Of a stretch of DNA of 64,000 nucleotides, positions 8,417 through 16,444 are shown piece after piece. The stretch's first letter is position 1, and the number at the start of each line of letters is the position of its first letter. Source of the DNA: JANXQZ01 sp038225555 (GTDB lineage Bacteria > Acidobacteriota > Terriglobia > Bryobacterales > Bryobacteraceae). Under the pieces are notes generated by a model, which did not search any database, was not told the origin of the DNA, and saw nothing but the letters and a program-made list of their open reading frames with translations. A program made the position numbers and the translations under genes. The stretch is taken from contig JBBRRB010000004.1 of the NCBI GenBank assembly GCA_038225555.1, forward strand, positions 183,395 through 247,394. Direction: 5' to 3'.

Positions 8417-9382
8417 CTATCCTCGAACTTTTTTTACTTCCTCGATCAAAGCGGGGACCACTTCGAACAGGTCGCCCACTATCCCGTAATCCGCCACCTC
8501 GAAGATGGGGGCGTTCGCATCCTTATTGATCGCCACGATAGTTTTCGCCCCCTTCATGCCCACCAAATGCTGAATCGCGCCGGAGATCCCAACCGCCATG
8601 TAAACTTTCGGAGAGACCGTTTGGCCGGAGCTTCCCACTTGCCGCTCCATCGGGAGCCAGCCGCTATCGCAGATGGGGCGCGAGGCAGCGAGTTCGCCGC
8701 CAAGCGCCTTGGCCAAATCTTCGATCAGCGAGATGTTCTCTTTCTCTTTGATGCCCCGGCCGACCGAAACAATGATGTCCGCAGCCGTGAGATCCACCGC
8801 CCGGGCCGATTCGCGAAAGGGATCGTGGGGCTGCTGGCGAATTTTATCTGTCGACAGCTCGGGAGTGAAGGTTTCCACGGCGGTTGATCCCGCCTCCAAT
8901 TGGTCCGCACGGAAGGCACCTGCCTGGATCGACACGAAGTGAGGCGCGGGACCGCCCGGTTTCACGTCGGCACTCAACTTGCCTTGGAAAAGCTGGCGAA
9001 CGAATATCGGCCCGCTGCCCTCCTGGCGATAACCAACCACGTCGCTAATCAGCACCTGATGAAAGCGCGTGGCGAGCTTGGGGGCGAAATCGCGCACCTG
9101 ATATGTATGGGGGAAGAAGACGAAGTCCGGGCTAACCTTGCGAATCAACTGCTCTACGGCAGCCGCATAGCCGTCAGCGGTGTAGTTCTTCAGCAGGTCG
9201 TGCGTGACTGCGTAAACTTTGTCGAGCTTCTTGGTGGCCAGTTCGCCGGCGAGTGCTTCGATTCCTTGGCCTACCACGGCAGCCGATACGCCACCTCCAA
9301 ATTGCTGACCGGCCACCAACGTCTCCCACGACATTTTGTGCCATGTGCCGCCGCGCTGCTCCATCACAACCAGGACGCTCAT
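8417..9382 (-). CDS. etfA: Electron transfer flavoprotein alpha subunit
   Basis: A 321-residue EtfA/FixB. Electron transfer flavoprotein accepts electrons from acyl-CoA and similar dehydrogenases and hands them to a quinone oxidoreductase. The C-terminal FAD domain is clear: VGRGIKEKEN (about 207-216), SRPICDSGWLPMERQVG (234-250), SSGQTVSPKVYMAVGISG (251-268), GAKTIVAINKDANAPIF (278-294) and ADYGIVGDLFEVVPAL at the end. The N-terminal domain shows SPDFVFFPHTYQVRDFAPKL. Its ATG overlaps the etfB stop as ATGA, the normal EtfB-EtfA order. Position downstream of acpP-fabF links it to lipid metabolism. Confidence 0.96.
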   Translation of the reverse strand: MSVLVVMEQRGGTWHKMSWETLVAGQQFGGGVSAAVVGQGIEALAGELATKKLDKVYAVTHDLLKNYTADGYAAAVEQLIRKVSPDFVFFPHTYQVRDFAPKLATRFHQVLISDVVGYRQEGSGPIFVRQLFQGKLSADVKPGGPAPHFVSIQAGAFRADQLEAGSTAVETFTPELSTDKIRQQPHDPFRESARAVDLTAADIIVSVGRGIKEKENISLIEDLAKALGGELAASRPICDSGWLPMERQVGSSGQTVSPKVYMAVGISGAIQHLVGMKGAKTIVAINKDANAPIFEVADYGIVGDLFEVVPALIEEVKKVRG

Positions 9383-10146
9383 ATGACTCGAACCTCAAAC
9401 CGCAGCTTCTCCACAAGTTTGGCCGCCGCTTCCTTCGCCGTGCCTTCCAGGAGTTGGGTCTGCTTGGACCGTTGCGGCAAGTACACACGCTCGATAATGG
9501 CAGTCGGCGAGACGGACACGCCAAGATCGCCGGGGGTCAGCCGTTTGACCTCTTTCGTCTTAGCCTTTTTGATTCCCATCAGAGTGGCGTAGCGCAGCTT
9601 GTTGATGCCTGACTGAATGGTCAGGACGGCGGGGAGCGGCATCTCCACATGTTGGAACCAGCCGTCCTCGAGTTCGCGCTTCACGCGGATCCCGCTCGCT
9701 TGCTTCTCAACCTGCATGATGATGGTTCCGTGCGGCAGGCCCAGCAATTCGGCCAGCACTACGCCGGTCTGGCCGTAGCCGAGATCGTCGGACTGCAAGC
9801 CGGTAAGGATGAGGTCCGGCTTTTCCGCTTCCACAGCCTTGGCCAGCATCTTCGCCAAGCCGAGCGTATCGAGCGAGGCTAGATCTTCTTCAATGTGAAT
9901 GGCCCGATCGGCACCCTTGGCGAGGGCTTCGCGGATGGTTTGACTGGCTCGCGCGGGACCGGCACAGAGCGCGACTACTTCGCCGCCGTGCTTCTCCTTG
10001 AGTTGCAGAGCTTCTTCGAGCGCATAGGCGTCAGGTTCATTGATCTCGAAGCTGAGATCGTTCTCCTGGATCCAGCGTCCTGCAGAATCCACGCGGAGCT
10101 GGGAATCCCGCACCGGGACTTGCTTGATGGAAACTATAATTTTCAT
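9379..10146 (-). CDS. etfB: Electron transfer flavoprotein beta subunit
   Basis: A 255-residue EtfB/FixA, the AMP-binding partner of EtfA. Family signatures are MKIIVSIKQVPVRDSQLRVD at the start, ENDLSFEINEPDAYALEEAL (about 28-47), LKEKHGGEVVALCAGP, LILTGLQSDDLGYGQTGVVL (about 111-130) and VEMPLPAVLTIQSGINKLRY (about 167-186), followed by the IKKAKTKEV hook. The C-terminal tail after about residue 200 is the EtfA-contacting extension. It begins 10 bases after fabF ends and overlaps etfA by four bases, consistent with stoichiometric translation of the two subunits. Confidence 0.96.
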   Translation of the reverse strand: MKIIVSIKQVPVRDSQLRVDSAGRWIQENDLSFEINEPDAYALEEALQLKEKHGGEVVALCAGPARASQTIREALAKGADRAIHIEEDLASLDTLGLAKMLAKAVEAEKPDLILTGLQSDDLGYGQTGVVLAELLGLPHGTIIMQVEKQASGIRVKRELEDGWFQHVEMPLPAVLTIQSGINKLRYATLMGIKKAKTKEVKRLTPGDLGVSVSPTAIIERVYLPQRSKQTQLLEGTAKEAAAKLVEKLRFEVRVI

Positions 10147-10155
10147 TCGCTTGTG

Positions 10156-11415
10156 CTATTCGACAAACCTTTTGAAGATGAGGCAGCCGTTGGTGCCGCC
10201 GAATCCGAAGGAGTTGGAAAGGGCATGGTCAATGCGCATGGGACGCGCGTGGTTGGGAATGTAATCGAGATCGCACTCGGGATCGGGGAACTCGTAGTTC
10301 GCAGTGGGCGGGGCGATTTGATCGCGAATCGCGAGCACGGTAATGCCGGCTTCGAGGCCGCCTGCTCCTCCCAGGAGATGGCCGGTCATGGATTTGGTGG
10401 AGCTGACGGCCAATTTGTAGGCGTGGTCGCCGAAGGCCCGCTTGATAGCAACGGTCTCGGTTTTGTCGCCAACTTCGGTGGAGGTGCCGTGAGCGTTGAT
10501 GTAGTCGATCTGGTTGGGCTCGATGCCCGCGTTGCGGATGGCGTTGCGCATGACGCGGAATGCTCCATCGCCGTTCTCCGACGGGCTGGTGATGTGATAG
10601 GCGTCGCCGCTCATCCCGTAGCCGACGATCTCGGCCAAAATGTGAGCGCCTCGTTTCTTCGCAGTCTCGAGCTCTTCCAGAATCAGAATGCCTGCGCCCT
10701 CGCCCACTACGAACCCGTCGCGCTTGGCGTCCCAAGGACGGGAGGCGTGCTCGGGATCGTCATTGCGCTGCGATAGCGCGCGCATGGCTGCAAAACCGCC
10801 GACGCCCATGGGTGTGATGCAGGCTTCGGCGCCGCCGCAAATCATGGCGTCGGCATCTCCATATTGGATCAGACGAAACGAGTCGCCGATGGAGTGGGCG
10901 CTGGTGGTGCAGGCGGTGGCGGTGGCCGAGTTAGGTCCTTTCGCGCCGGTCCGGATGGATACGTAACCGGAAGCGAGATTGATGATGACGGCGGGTATGA
11001 AAAAGGGCGATATGCGGCTGGGTCCTTTTTCCAGAAACACTTTGTGCTCGCGCTCGATTACTTCGAAGCCGCCGATTCCGCTTCCGATGTAGACTCCGGT
11101 ACGCTCGGCGTCATCGGGGTTGACCTTGAACCCGGATTGCGCGATGGCGAATTCGGTGGCGGCGATGGCGAACTGGATAAACCTCGCCATTTTCTTGATC
11201 TCTTTCTTTTCGATGTAGAGGAGCGGGTCGAAAACTTTGACTTCACCGGCAATTCGGGAGTTGAACAGAGTGGCATCGAACTGTTGGATATGGGAGATGC
11301 CGCTGCGGCCTTCGCGGATCGTTTGCCAAGTTTCCTCGGTGCCCAGGCCTGCCGATGTTAGCAGCCCGACTCCGGTTACGACAACCCTGCGCTGCAATCT
11401 GGGCGCTGCAGCCAT
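10156..11415 (-). CDS. fabF: Beta-ketoacyl-ACP synthase II
   Basis: A 419-residue KAS II that condenses malonyl-ACP with acyl-ACP in fatty acid elongation. The active-site cysteine is Cys169 in SATATACTTSAHSIGDSF. The two catalytic histidines lie in NAHGTSTEVGDKTE (near 310) and SMTGHLLGGAGG (near 345). The N-terminal VVVTGVGLLTSAG and the final NSFGFGGTNGCLIFKR are also typical. The start overlaps the acpP stop by one base (TAATG), so it is coupled to its own carrier protein. An acpP-fabF pair is common; continuing into etfBA is less so. Confidence 0.97.
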   Translation of the reverse strand: MAAAPRLQRRVVVTGVGLLTSAGLGTEETWQTIREGRSGISHIQQFDATLFNSRIAGEVKVFDPLLYIEKKEIKKMARFIQFAIAATEFAIAQSGFKVNPDDAERTGVYIGSGIGGFEVIEREHKVFLEKGPSRISPFFIPAVIINLASGYVSIRTGAKGPNSATATACTTSAHSIGDSFRLIQYGDADAMICGGAEACITPMGVGGFAAMRALSQRNDDPEHASRPWDAKRDGFVVGEGAGILILEELETAKKRGAHILAEIVGYGMSGDAYHITSPSENGDGAFRVMRNAIRNAGIEPNQIDYINAHGTSTEVGDKTETVAIKRAFGDHAYKLAVSSTKSMTGHLLGGAGGLEAGITVLAIRDQIAPPTANYEFPDPECDLDYIPNHARPMRIDHALSNSFGFGGTNGCLIFKRFVE

Positions 11416-11648
11416 TACTTCTTTTTGGCTTCGATGTAATCCACGGCGTCCTTCACCGTCGTGATTTTCTCGGCGTCTTCGTCAGGAATATCGATGTCGA
11501 ACGCTTCCTCGAAGGCCATCACCAACTCGACGATGTCCAGGGAATCGGCTCCGAGATCGTCGACGAAGGAAGCGGTGCTGTCGACTTGGCTCTCATCGAC
11601 GCCCAGCTGTTCGACAATGATCTGCTTTACTCTCTGTTCAATGGACAT
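11415..11648 (-). CDS. acpP: Acyl carrier protein
   Basis: A 77-residue acidic ACP. Ser36 in LGADSLDIVELVMAFEE is the site for the 4'-phosphopantetheine arm that carries growing acyl chains. The rest of the helical bundle (FDIDIPDEDAEKITTVKDAV) is standard. A strong Shine-Dalgarno, GGGAGG, lies 4 bases before the ATG, one of the best in the window, as expected for a highly expressed protein. It heads the acpP-fabF-etfB-etfA operon. Confidence 0.97.
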   Translation of the reverse strand: MSIEQRVKQIIVEQLGVDESQVDSTASFVDDLGADSLDIVELVMAFEEAFDIDIPDEDAEKITTVKDAVDYIEAKKK

Positions 11649-11681
11649 GAATCCTCCCGAAATGTGTGTGCAAGCTCATTG

Positions 11682-11710
11682 ATTCTAGCGATGAAAGCGG
11701 CTCACCGCAA
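11682..11710 (-). promoter_or_regulatory. Predicted sigma70-type promoter of the acpP operon
   Basis: On the minus strand, TTGCGG (11710-11705) is separated by exactly 17 bases from TAGAAT (11687-11682), which lies 33 bases before the acpP start codon and leaves a leader carrying the strong Shine-Dalgarno. The -35 box is weak; the -10 box matches five of six bases. Confidence 0.5.
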
Positions 11711-11775
11711 GTATCGGATCGAGCATTTGCCGTGCAAGTCGCAATATATCATGGCCACGGAAGACGGCGAATCGG

Positions 11776-12366
11776 CTAGACGCGCAGAGCGGCTGGATTC
11801 TGCGACGCGGAGCTGTCGTGCGGGGCTGGCCCGTTTTGCGAAGCGAACCCATTTGGGGGAGCCTGGCCCGGCAGCGGGGCAAAGATCACGTTCTTAATGT
11901 AGTTGTCGGTGGCCTTGACTTGCATCTTCAGGTTGACTTGGCGACCGTTGAGGAGCTCGCGGTAACACTTGTGATACGAGCGCTCGATGCTGGCGAGGTA
12001 GCGCTGGAGAGCGGCAAGCGGGTCGCCTCCTTTTTCGTACATGCGCGCGACGATGTGGTCCTCTGGGGTGGCGTCGGCGGCGCCAAAGAGCAGGTACTCA
12101 AAGGCTGCGGATTCGAGGCGGGTGATGCGGGCGATGCGCCAGCGGGACTGGATCATTTGATTGACGAGAAAAGATTCGTGCTCCCCGGCGGGGACGAGGT
12201 CGGCTTGGAGGCGCTGGGCGAGGCCGTCGAAGTCGGCTTGGTTCTCGTAGGACAGTACGACGAAGTCCGAGGAGAGTCCGGATGAGGCTTTGCCTGGTTC
12301 GGTACTCGGCCTGGTACCGAAGGGGGCGTTCTTGGAATTGGATGTTGCTTGTGCTGCAGAGGTCAT
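11776..12366 (-). CDS. Conserved hypothetical protein (about 196 aa)
   Basis: The likely start is the ATG at 12366 (MTSAAQATSNSKN); the open frame extends further up, but that part is low-complexity and lacks a good start. The centre reads SYENQADFDGLAQRLQADL, then VPAGEHESFLVNQMIQSRWR and RITRLESAAFEYLLFG. This resembles an acidobacterial family of helical proteins in which a block like 'F..L...L...HQP....E..LV..MA...WR..R' recurs. No enzyme motif or membrane segment is visible. The last 30 residues are Pro/Ala/Asn-rich and disordered. The function is not known to me. A TATACT box lies just upstream. Confidence 0.65.
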   Translation of the reverse strand: MTSAAQATSNSKNAPFGTRPSTEPGKASSGLSSDFVVLSYENQADFDGLAQRLQADLVPAGEHESFLVNQMIQSRWRIARITRLESAAFEYLLFGAADATPEDHIVARMYEKGGDPLAALQRYLASIERSYHKCYRELLNGRQVNLKMQVKATDNYIKNVIFAPLPGQAPPNGFASQNGPAPHDSSASQNPAALRV

Positions 12367-12375
12367 AGCGAGATG

Positions 12376-12381
12376 AGTATA
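12376..12381 (-). promoter_or_regulatory. Candidate -10 box (TATACT) with near-leaderless geometry
   Basis: TATACT on the minus strand ends nine bases before the ATG at 12366. Initiation about seven bases downstream would leave a leader of only about three bases. No Shine-Dalgarno is seen. The -35 region is poor, so this is a tentative call. Confidence 0.35.
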
Positions 12382-12703
12382 CCGATGGGAATTAGAAAAG
12401 CGGATCGAGCTGGAAGAGGATTTGAGGTTGGTTTGATGGCAAGTTGTTGTATCAATGTGGATACGAGTGGGCGAGAGATTTTTTGAGATTTCTGTCAACG
12501 AGTTTTGGAGGAGGCCGGTATCGGGCAGCAGAGGATGTGAAGCACGACCGAAAAAAAGCGCGTCGGCCGGTTAAGCTGCAGCGGTGCCCGTAGAACTTCT
12601 GTTTTGCCGCTGATGAAGGGCAGTTAAGATCGGGGAGCAGCAGCAGCGAACTGATCGCGGTGGGGAGGTAGGCGTCAGCAGCTCAGTAATGTGGCATTGC
12701 TTT
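12382..12703. other. Gene-free stretch between two minus-strand genes
   Basis: About 320 bases with no convincing coding sequence on either strand. Beyond the TATACT box at 12376, I see a TTGACA on the minus strand at 12498-12493 without a matching -10 box at 16-18 bases. The segment 12540-12570 contains a run of seven A next to a CG-rich stretch but no clean terminator hairpin. It may be remnant DNA around the frameshifted TIGR03435 gene. Confidence 0.5.
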
Positions 12704-13470
12704 TCAGTTTTCGGAAGGCTTCTCAACGGAATCGATCACCAATACATCCGCTGGCACCTTGTTCGACTCCAGCTTCAGCCCGAGTTGCTCCTGCAATGCC
12801 GCGAAAATGGAGGGACCTCCCTCCGGCGCACTGACCGCGCGCTGGTCGGCCGCTGGCGGTTTCGCCTGCATATCATCCGGCGTCCACTCCAGCTTCAAAT
12901 CAAATTTGCCCGCGACCCCCGTCGTGTCCAGCACCGGCCGGTGCAGCACCTCCGATAGCTTAAGGGCGAGTTGGGCCATAGTACAGCCTTCGGCATCGAT
13001 GCGCCCTCGCCCTGAATGGCCGACGCTGCCGCTATCAGGCGCGGAGGCCTGCGCTTTCAGCCCACCCTTCCCTAGCACGAGCCTATAGCCGGAAATAACT
13101 CTCTTCTCGCGGTGAAGTGCCAGCTTGAACCGATCGGCCAGCAGCACCTGTAACATCAGCATCAACTCATGATCGCCGGCCGGCACGGTCGTCGTGGCTT
13201 CGATATAGTAGCGATCCTGGTCAACCCATTTCGGCCCTCCGAGTATCTGGGGCTCCGGTACATCGTAAGCGCCGCGTACGCAACGTTTCAGCGTTACGTT
13301 CTTCGCGCTGATCCGGCCTTGCTTTCGAAGATTCCGCTTGAGCTGCCGGATGCGTCGGGGCTGGGCTTAATGGATGCGACTTCAAACGTCGGGGGAGTTG
13401 CCGCCTGTTGTTGGGCGAAAAGGATAGTGCAAAAAGAAGCAATAACTTCGCCAATCCGCAGGGTTGCCAT
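12704..13470 (-). pseudogene. TIGR03435-family protein gene with one frameshift
   Basis: From the ATG at 13470 the frame gives MATLRIGEVIASFCTILFAQ (signal peptide), QQAATPPTFEVASIKPS, which is the family hallmark, and then loses sense at about 13317 and stops. The neighbouring frame takes over with RISAKNVTLKRCVRGAYDVP, QILGGPKWVDQDRYYIEATT, then LMLMLQVLLADRFKLALHRE, the CTMAQLALKLSEVLHRPVLD block, and VLVIDSVEKPSEN at the end. All family blocks are therefore present and one missing base near 13317 separates them. The intact part (160 residues) could be read from a GTG at 13186 but would lack the signal peptide. The family is expanded in Solibacteres; its function is unknown. Confidence 0.8.
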
Positions 13471-13495
13471 GTTTACATGAATGACGATTTCCCTC

Positions 13496-14230
13496 TCACG
13501 AAGCGTTGATTTCCTTAGCGTACAAAATTCCCGGGATGGTCCGTCCTGCCCAATAACGCGGTTTCGGATGAATAATGCGTGTCCGGGTGAATACGAGAAG
13601 GATGCAAGCGATCAGCGCCATGTAGGAGGGTTCGGGGACTAGCACGTCCCCAAATACTTGCAAAGCACCGGTTCTGGAACCGGGGCCCACGGTCCAGGAC
13701 TGGGGTACGCCATTGCTTACGATTCTGCTTGCGCCGCCATCGCTGGCGTTGCCTTGAAATAGATTTAGGCTCCAGAGGCCGAACGTCTGACTTCCGCCCG
13801 TGGCCCCAAACCAGTATCGCTGTCCACTTACGACCACGGGTTTAACGACGGATGCAATGGAGAACAAGGGGAACGGAAAGCCCAGGTTGGGAAGACCGGA
13901 TAGCGTGAAGGACTCGATGACGCTGCCCGGTGCTCCCGCCGAGTCGCTGAAAAGGAAAGCCTGGAGCTGATTTGCACCGCTGCTTACGCCCAGCGGAGCT
14001 TGAAACGAAGTCAACACCGCCGTAGTGCTGGGAGTGAAGGGCACCGCATAAACGAGATAATCGCCAGCGCTCGGGAAGGCTGGAGTATGGCCGATGCCAA
14101 CGGGGTCGGGTCCATATTGATTGCCGGGCTGAACCAAATTGCTGAACAGGATTGTGCTGGCGTTTGCGAGTGTCGCGCCGAAGGAAGCCAAGAGGCAGGG
14201 GAGGAGAATGGACCGCTTTAACAGGTGCAT
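13496..14230 (-). CDS. PEP-CTERM sorting domain protein
   Basis: An exported protein of 244 residues. I chose the ATG at 14230 (MHLLKRSILLPCLL) because a Shine-Dalgarno (AAGGA) lies nine bases before it and a signal peptide follows directly; an in-frame upstream start would add 11 residues. The mature part has repeated beta-strand patterns without a recognised catalytic domain (LTSFQAPLGVSSGANQLQAF, QRYWFGATGGSQTFGLW). Near the C-terminus are VPEPS, a hydrophobic helix (YMALIACILLVF) and basic RTRIIHPKPR, the tripartite PEP-CTERM signal for exosortase processing. The tail after the basic cluster is longer than usual (about 27 residues). The exosortase is not in this window. Confidence 0.8.
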   Translation of the reverse strand: MHLLKRSILLPCLLASFGATLANASTILFSNLVQPGNQYGPDPVGIGHTPAFPSAGDYLVYAVPFTPSTTAVLTSFQAPLGVSSGANQLQAFLFSDSAGAPGSVIESFTLSGLPNLGFPFPLFSIASVVKPVVVSGQRYWFGATGGSQTFGLWSLNLFQGNASDGGASRIVSNGVPQSWTVGPGSRTGALQVFGDVLVPEPSYMALIACILLVFTRTRIIHPKPRYWAGRTIPGILYAKEINAS

Positions 14231-14264
14231 GGGCAATCTTCCTTGTTGGAGAGTATATCCCAAT

Positions 14265-15167
14265 CTAAAGGGGGACGGCGTGGCGGGCGATGTAGTCGTC
14301 GAATGAGTGATCCGGTCCGATGTAGTGAAACTCTTCCGCGTAGCTCAAGCCGTGCCTGTGTCCTGCTTCGGCGTCGCGGGATTCGAACGCTAGCTTTATA
14401 TACTCAGCGGCGTCAAGCGTGGGGAGCTTTAGCTTACGGCTGGCGAGTGCTGCCTTTGTATCTTGCACCATGTGATCGACCATCGTGCTGCAGGAACGAA
14501 TGCACGCGACCTTCATGTCATGCGTGGCAGATACGTCCACCACGCGATTAACAAGCTGCGGACCGCGTGCGAAATAGTATTTCTCGCTCACTCCTTTCGG
14601 CTTCAATCCGGCAGCGAAGTGCTCGGGCAAATCGAGGCGTCCGCCGGCCATCCAACAGGCGGCCTCGACTGCTTGGGCAGTGACGTAGTGATCGGGATTC
14701 TCTTCATAGTGTCCCCAGGGGTCGTAACTGAAAACCGTGTCCACTTTCAACAGACGGAACAAGAAGATTAAACGCCCGCGCAACTCTGTACGCCCCACGT
14801 CGTCCATGCGGTGGTTTCGGTAGGACAGATCAAAGGCTTGCTTCAAGCCCAGGGTCTGGATAAATTGCTGAGTGTCACGCTCATTAGCGAGCACGGTTTC
14901 GCCCAAGGTCAGGCTGAACGAATCTTTCTCGTCGTTGCTGGTGCGGATGAAGTAGCCGGTGTAGCCTTCTTTGAGAAGCTTGGCGATGGTGCCGGACGCG
15001 AAGATGGGTCCGTCGTCGAGGTGCGGAGTGATGAGCGCCAGTACCTTTCCGGCGTGGGGCATTCCGGCGATGGGGCGCTCAATCACAAGATCGCGCGAAC
15101 CGGCGACATTCGTCTGGGCGAGCAGGCCAGGGTTGAGCGCGCCACGGAGGAAGCTGCGGCGTTCCAT
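14265..15167 (-). CDS. PIG-L/LmbE-like deacetylase, Tat-type signal
   Basis: A 300-residue protein starting at the ATG that overlaps the stop of the amidohydrolase gene by one base. The N-terminus MERRSFLRGALNPG has a twin-arginine motif, suggesting folded export. The core resembles PIG-L zinc deacetylases: LALITPHLDDGPIFASGTIA takes the place of the usual HPDDE strand-loop, ENPDHYVTAQAVEAACWMAG takes the place of the DHxxxxxxV zinc-ligand helix, and VFSYDPWGHY lies between them. The classical HPDD is altered to PHLDD, so the ligand set may differ. Family members remove N-acetyl groups from GlcNAc-type sugars. Coupling to an amidohydrolase suggests two steps on one amide-containing substrate. 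Confidence 0.75.
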   Translation of the reverse strand: MERRSFLRGALNPGLLAQTNVAGSRDLVIERPIAGMPHAGKVLALITPHLDDGPIFASGTIAKLLKEGYTGYFIRTSNDEKDSFSLTLGETVLANERDTQQFIQTLGLKQAFDLSYRNHRMDDVGRTELRGRLIFLFRLLKVDTVFSYDPWGHYEENPDHYVTAQAVEAACWMAGGRLDLPEHFAAGLKPKGVSEKYYFARGPQLVNRVVDVSATHDMKVACIRSCSTMVDHMVQDTKAALASRKLKLPTLDAAEYIKLAFESRDAEAGHRHGLSYAEEFHYIGPDHSFDDYIARHAVPL

Positions 15168-16396
15168 CAATGCTTCCAGGTGGCTTTCTGGTAGGGGAAG
15201 GTCTTCCAGTCCTGGCTGGCGCGCCCGTTCAGGTCCCAGGCGACTTTGCCAGCACGCAGAGTCATTTCGCAAACGATGTTTTGCGAACCGTATTTGCGGG
15301 CTCCGGCCGAATCGACGAAGCCGAAGCGTCCTTTATCGACGCGGAGGATGGCTATATCCGCGTCGCTGCCGGGATCGAGCGTGCCAAGCTGGGGACGCTT
15401 GATCTCCTTGGCTGGATTCCAAGTGGACATGCGGACTACTTCCTGCAAAGGCGAGCCCAGATTGAGAAGCTTCGACATCACGTTCAGCATGTCTTTCATG
15501 CCCGCGTTCATGCTGTTCATGTGCAGGTCGGTCGAGATGGAATCGGGGCGGAATCCCTGAGCGTAGGCGGGTACCGCGACATACCAGTAGAAGCTGCCCG
15601 CGCCATGGCCTATGTCGAAAATGATCCCGCGCTTGCGGCCTGCTTCCATGGCGGGGTTCAGCTTGCCGTTCTCGAGCAGCTCTTCGCGGTGGCCAGAGAA
15701 GCAGTGGGTGTAGATGTCGCCGGAGCGCAGCTTGTCGAGGAAGAGCGCGTTGATGTTGCGCTTGGCGTTGATGCGTCCGAAATCGACCATGACGGGGAGG
15801 CCGGTCATCTCGCCAGCTTTCACGGCTCCGTCGATCGATTCCCAACCCGGCCCGGCGTAGTGGGCGGACTTGAAGCCGACGATGATATCGGGATTGGCTT
15901 TGGCAGTCTTCGCGGCCGCATCGGGATCGAGATCGGAGATGTCGTCCTCGTGGCCAGTGCCCATGCCTCCACCGGCAATATTGAGGAAAGCGAGAATGCG
16001 GGTTTTAGCGTGATCGATAATGCGGCTCTTGAAATCGGGAAAGGTCTTGGATCCTGAAGACCCTGCGTCGACAACGGTGGTGACGCCGCTGCGGAACGAG
16101 AATGCGTCGGCCTGCACGCCTTCGCCGCCCGCGTCCCGCCAGACGTAGACGTGGCCGTGGAGATCGATCAGCCCGGGGGTAACGTAGAGCCCGGAGGCGT
16201 CCACGACTTTCTTCGATTCTTTAGGGTCGATGTTCGCGGCGACGCGAGCGATCTTGCCGGAGGAGACGGCGACGTCCATGAGCCGGTCGATGTTGTTCTT
16301 TGGATCTATGACGTGTCCGCCTTTGAGGAGCAGATCGAAAGGCTGCGCGGTCAGAAAGGACGCGAGGAGCGGGATGGGGAGGATGAGCCTGTGCAT
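15167..16396 (-). CDS. Secreted amidohydrolase (dihydroorotase-like family)
   Basis: A 409-residue amidohydrolase with a signal peptide (MHRLILPIPLLASFLTAQ). Metal-binding features are GLIDLHGHVY (His80, His82), the probable carboxylated lysine in IVGFKSAHY (Lys176), GDIYTHCFSGHRE (about 230), IFDIGHGAGSF (about 262) and SISTDLHMNSMNAG (about 287), where the aspartate is the expected general acid/base. The C-terminal LGTLDPGSDADIAILRVDKG is the small beta-domain typical of this superfamily. It is closest to the EF_0837/AHA_3915-type amidohydrolases. A paralogue forms the first half of the fusion protein at 40542. The substrate is unknown but should be a cyclic or N-acyl amide outside the cytoplasm. 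Confidence 0.85.
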   Translation of the reverse strand: MHRLILPIPLLASFLTAQPFDLLLKGGHVIDPKNNIDRLMDVAVSSGKIARVAANIDPKESKKVVDASGLYVTPGLIDLHGHVYVWRDAGGEGVQADAFSFRSGVTTVVDAGSSGSKTFPDFKSRIIDHAKTRILAFLNIAGGGMGTGHEDDISDLDPDAAAKTAKANPDIIVGFKSAHYAGPGWESIDGAVKAGEMTGLPVMVDFGRINAKRNINALFLDKLRSGDIYTHCFSGHREELLENGKLNPAMEAGRKRGIIFDIGHGAGSFYWYVAVPAYAQGFRPDSISTDLHMNSMNAGMKDMLNVMSKLLNLGSPLQEVVRMSTWNPAKEIKRPQLGTLDPGSDADIAILRVDKGRFGFVDSAGARKYGSQNIVCEMTLRAGKVAWDLNGRASQDWKTFPYQKATWKH

Positions 16397-16444
16397 GGTT
16401 TTCGGTAAAGCATGTAGTTTATCGCTTTGGGCGACGTTGGGGGG

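Noticed and set aside
12540..12570. Rho-independent terminator near a run of A/T
   Set aside because: No stable stem directly precedes the run on either strand.
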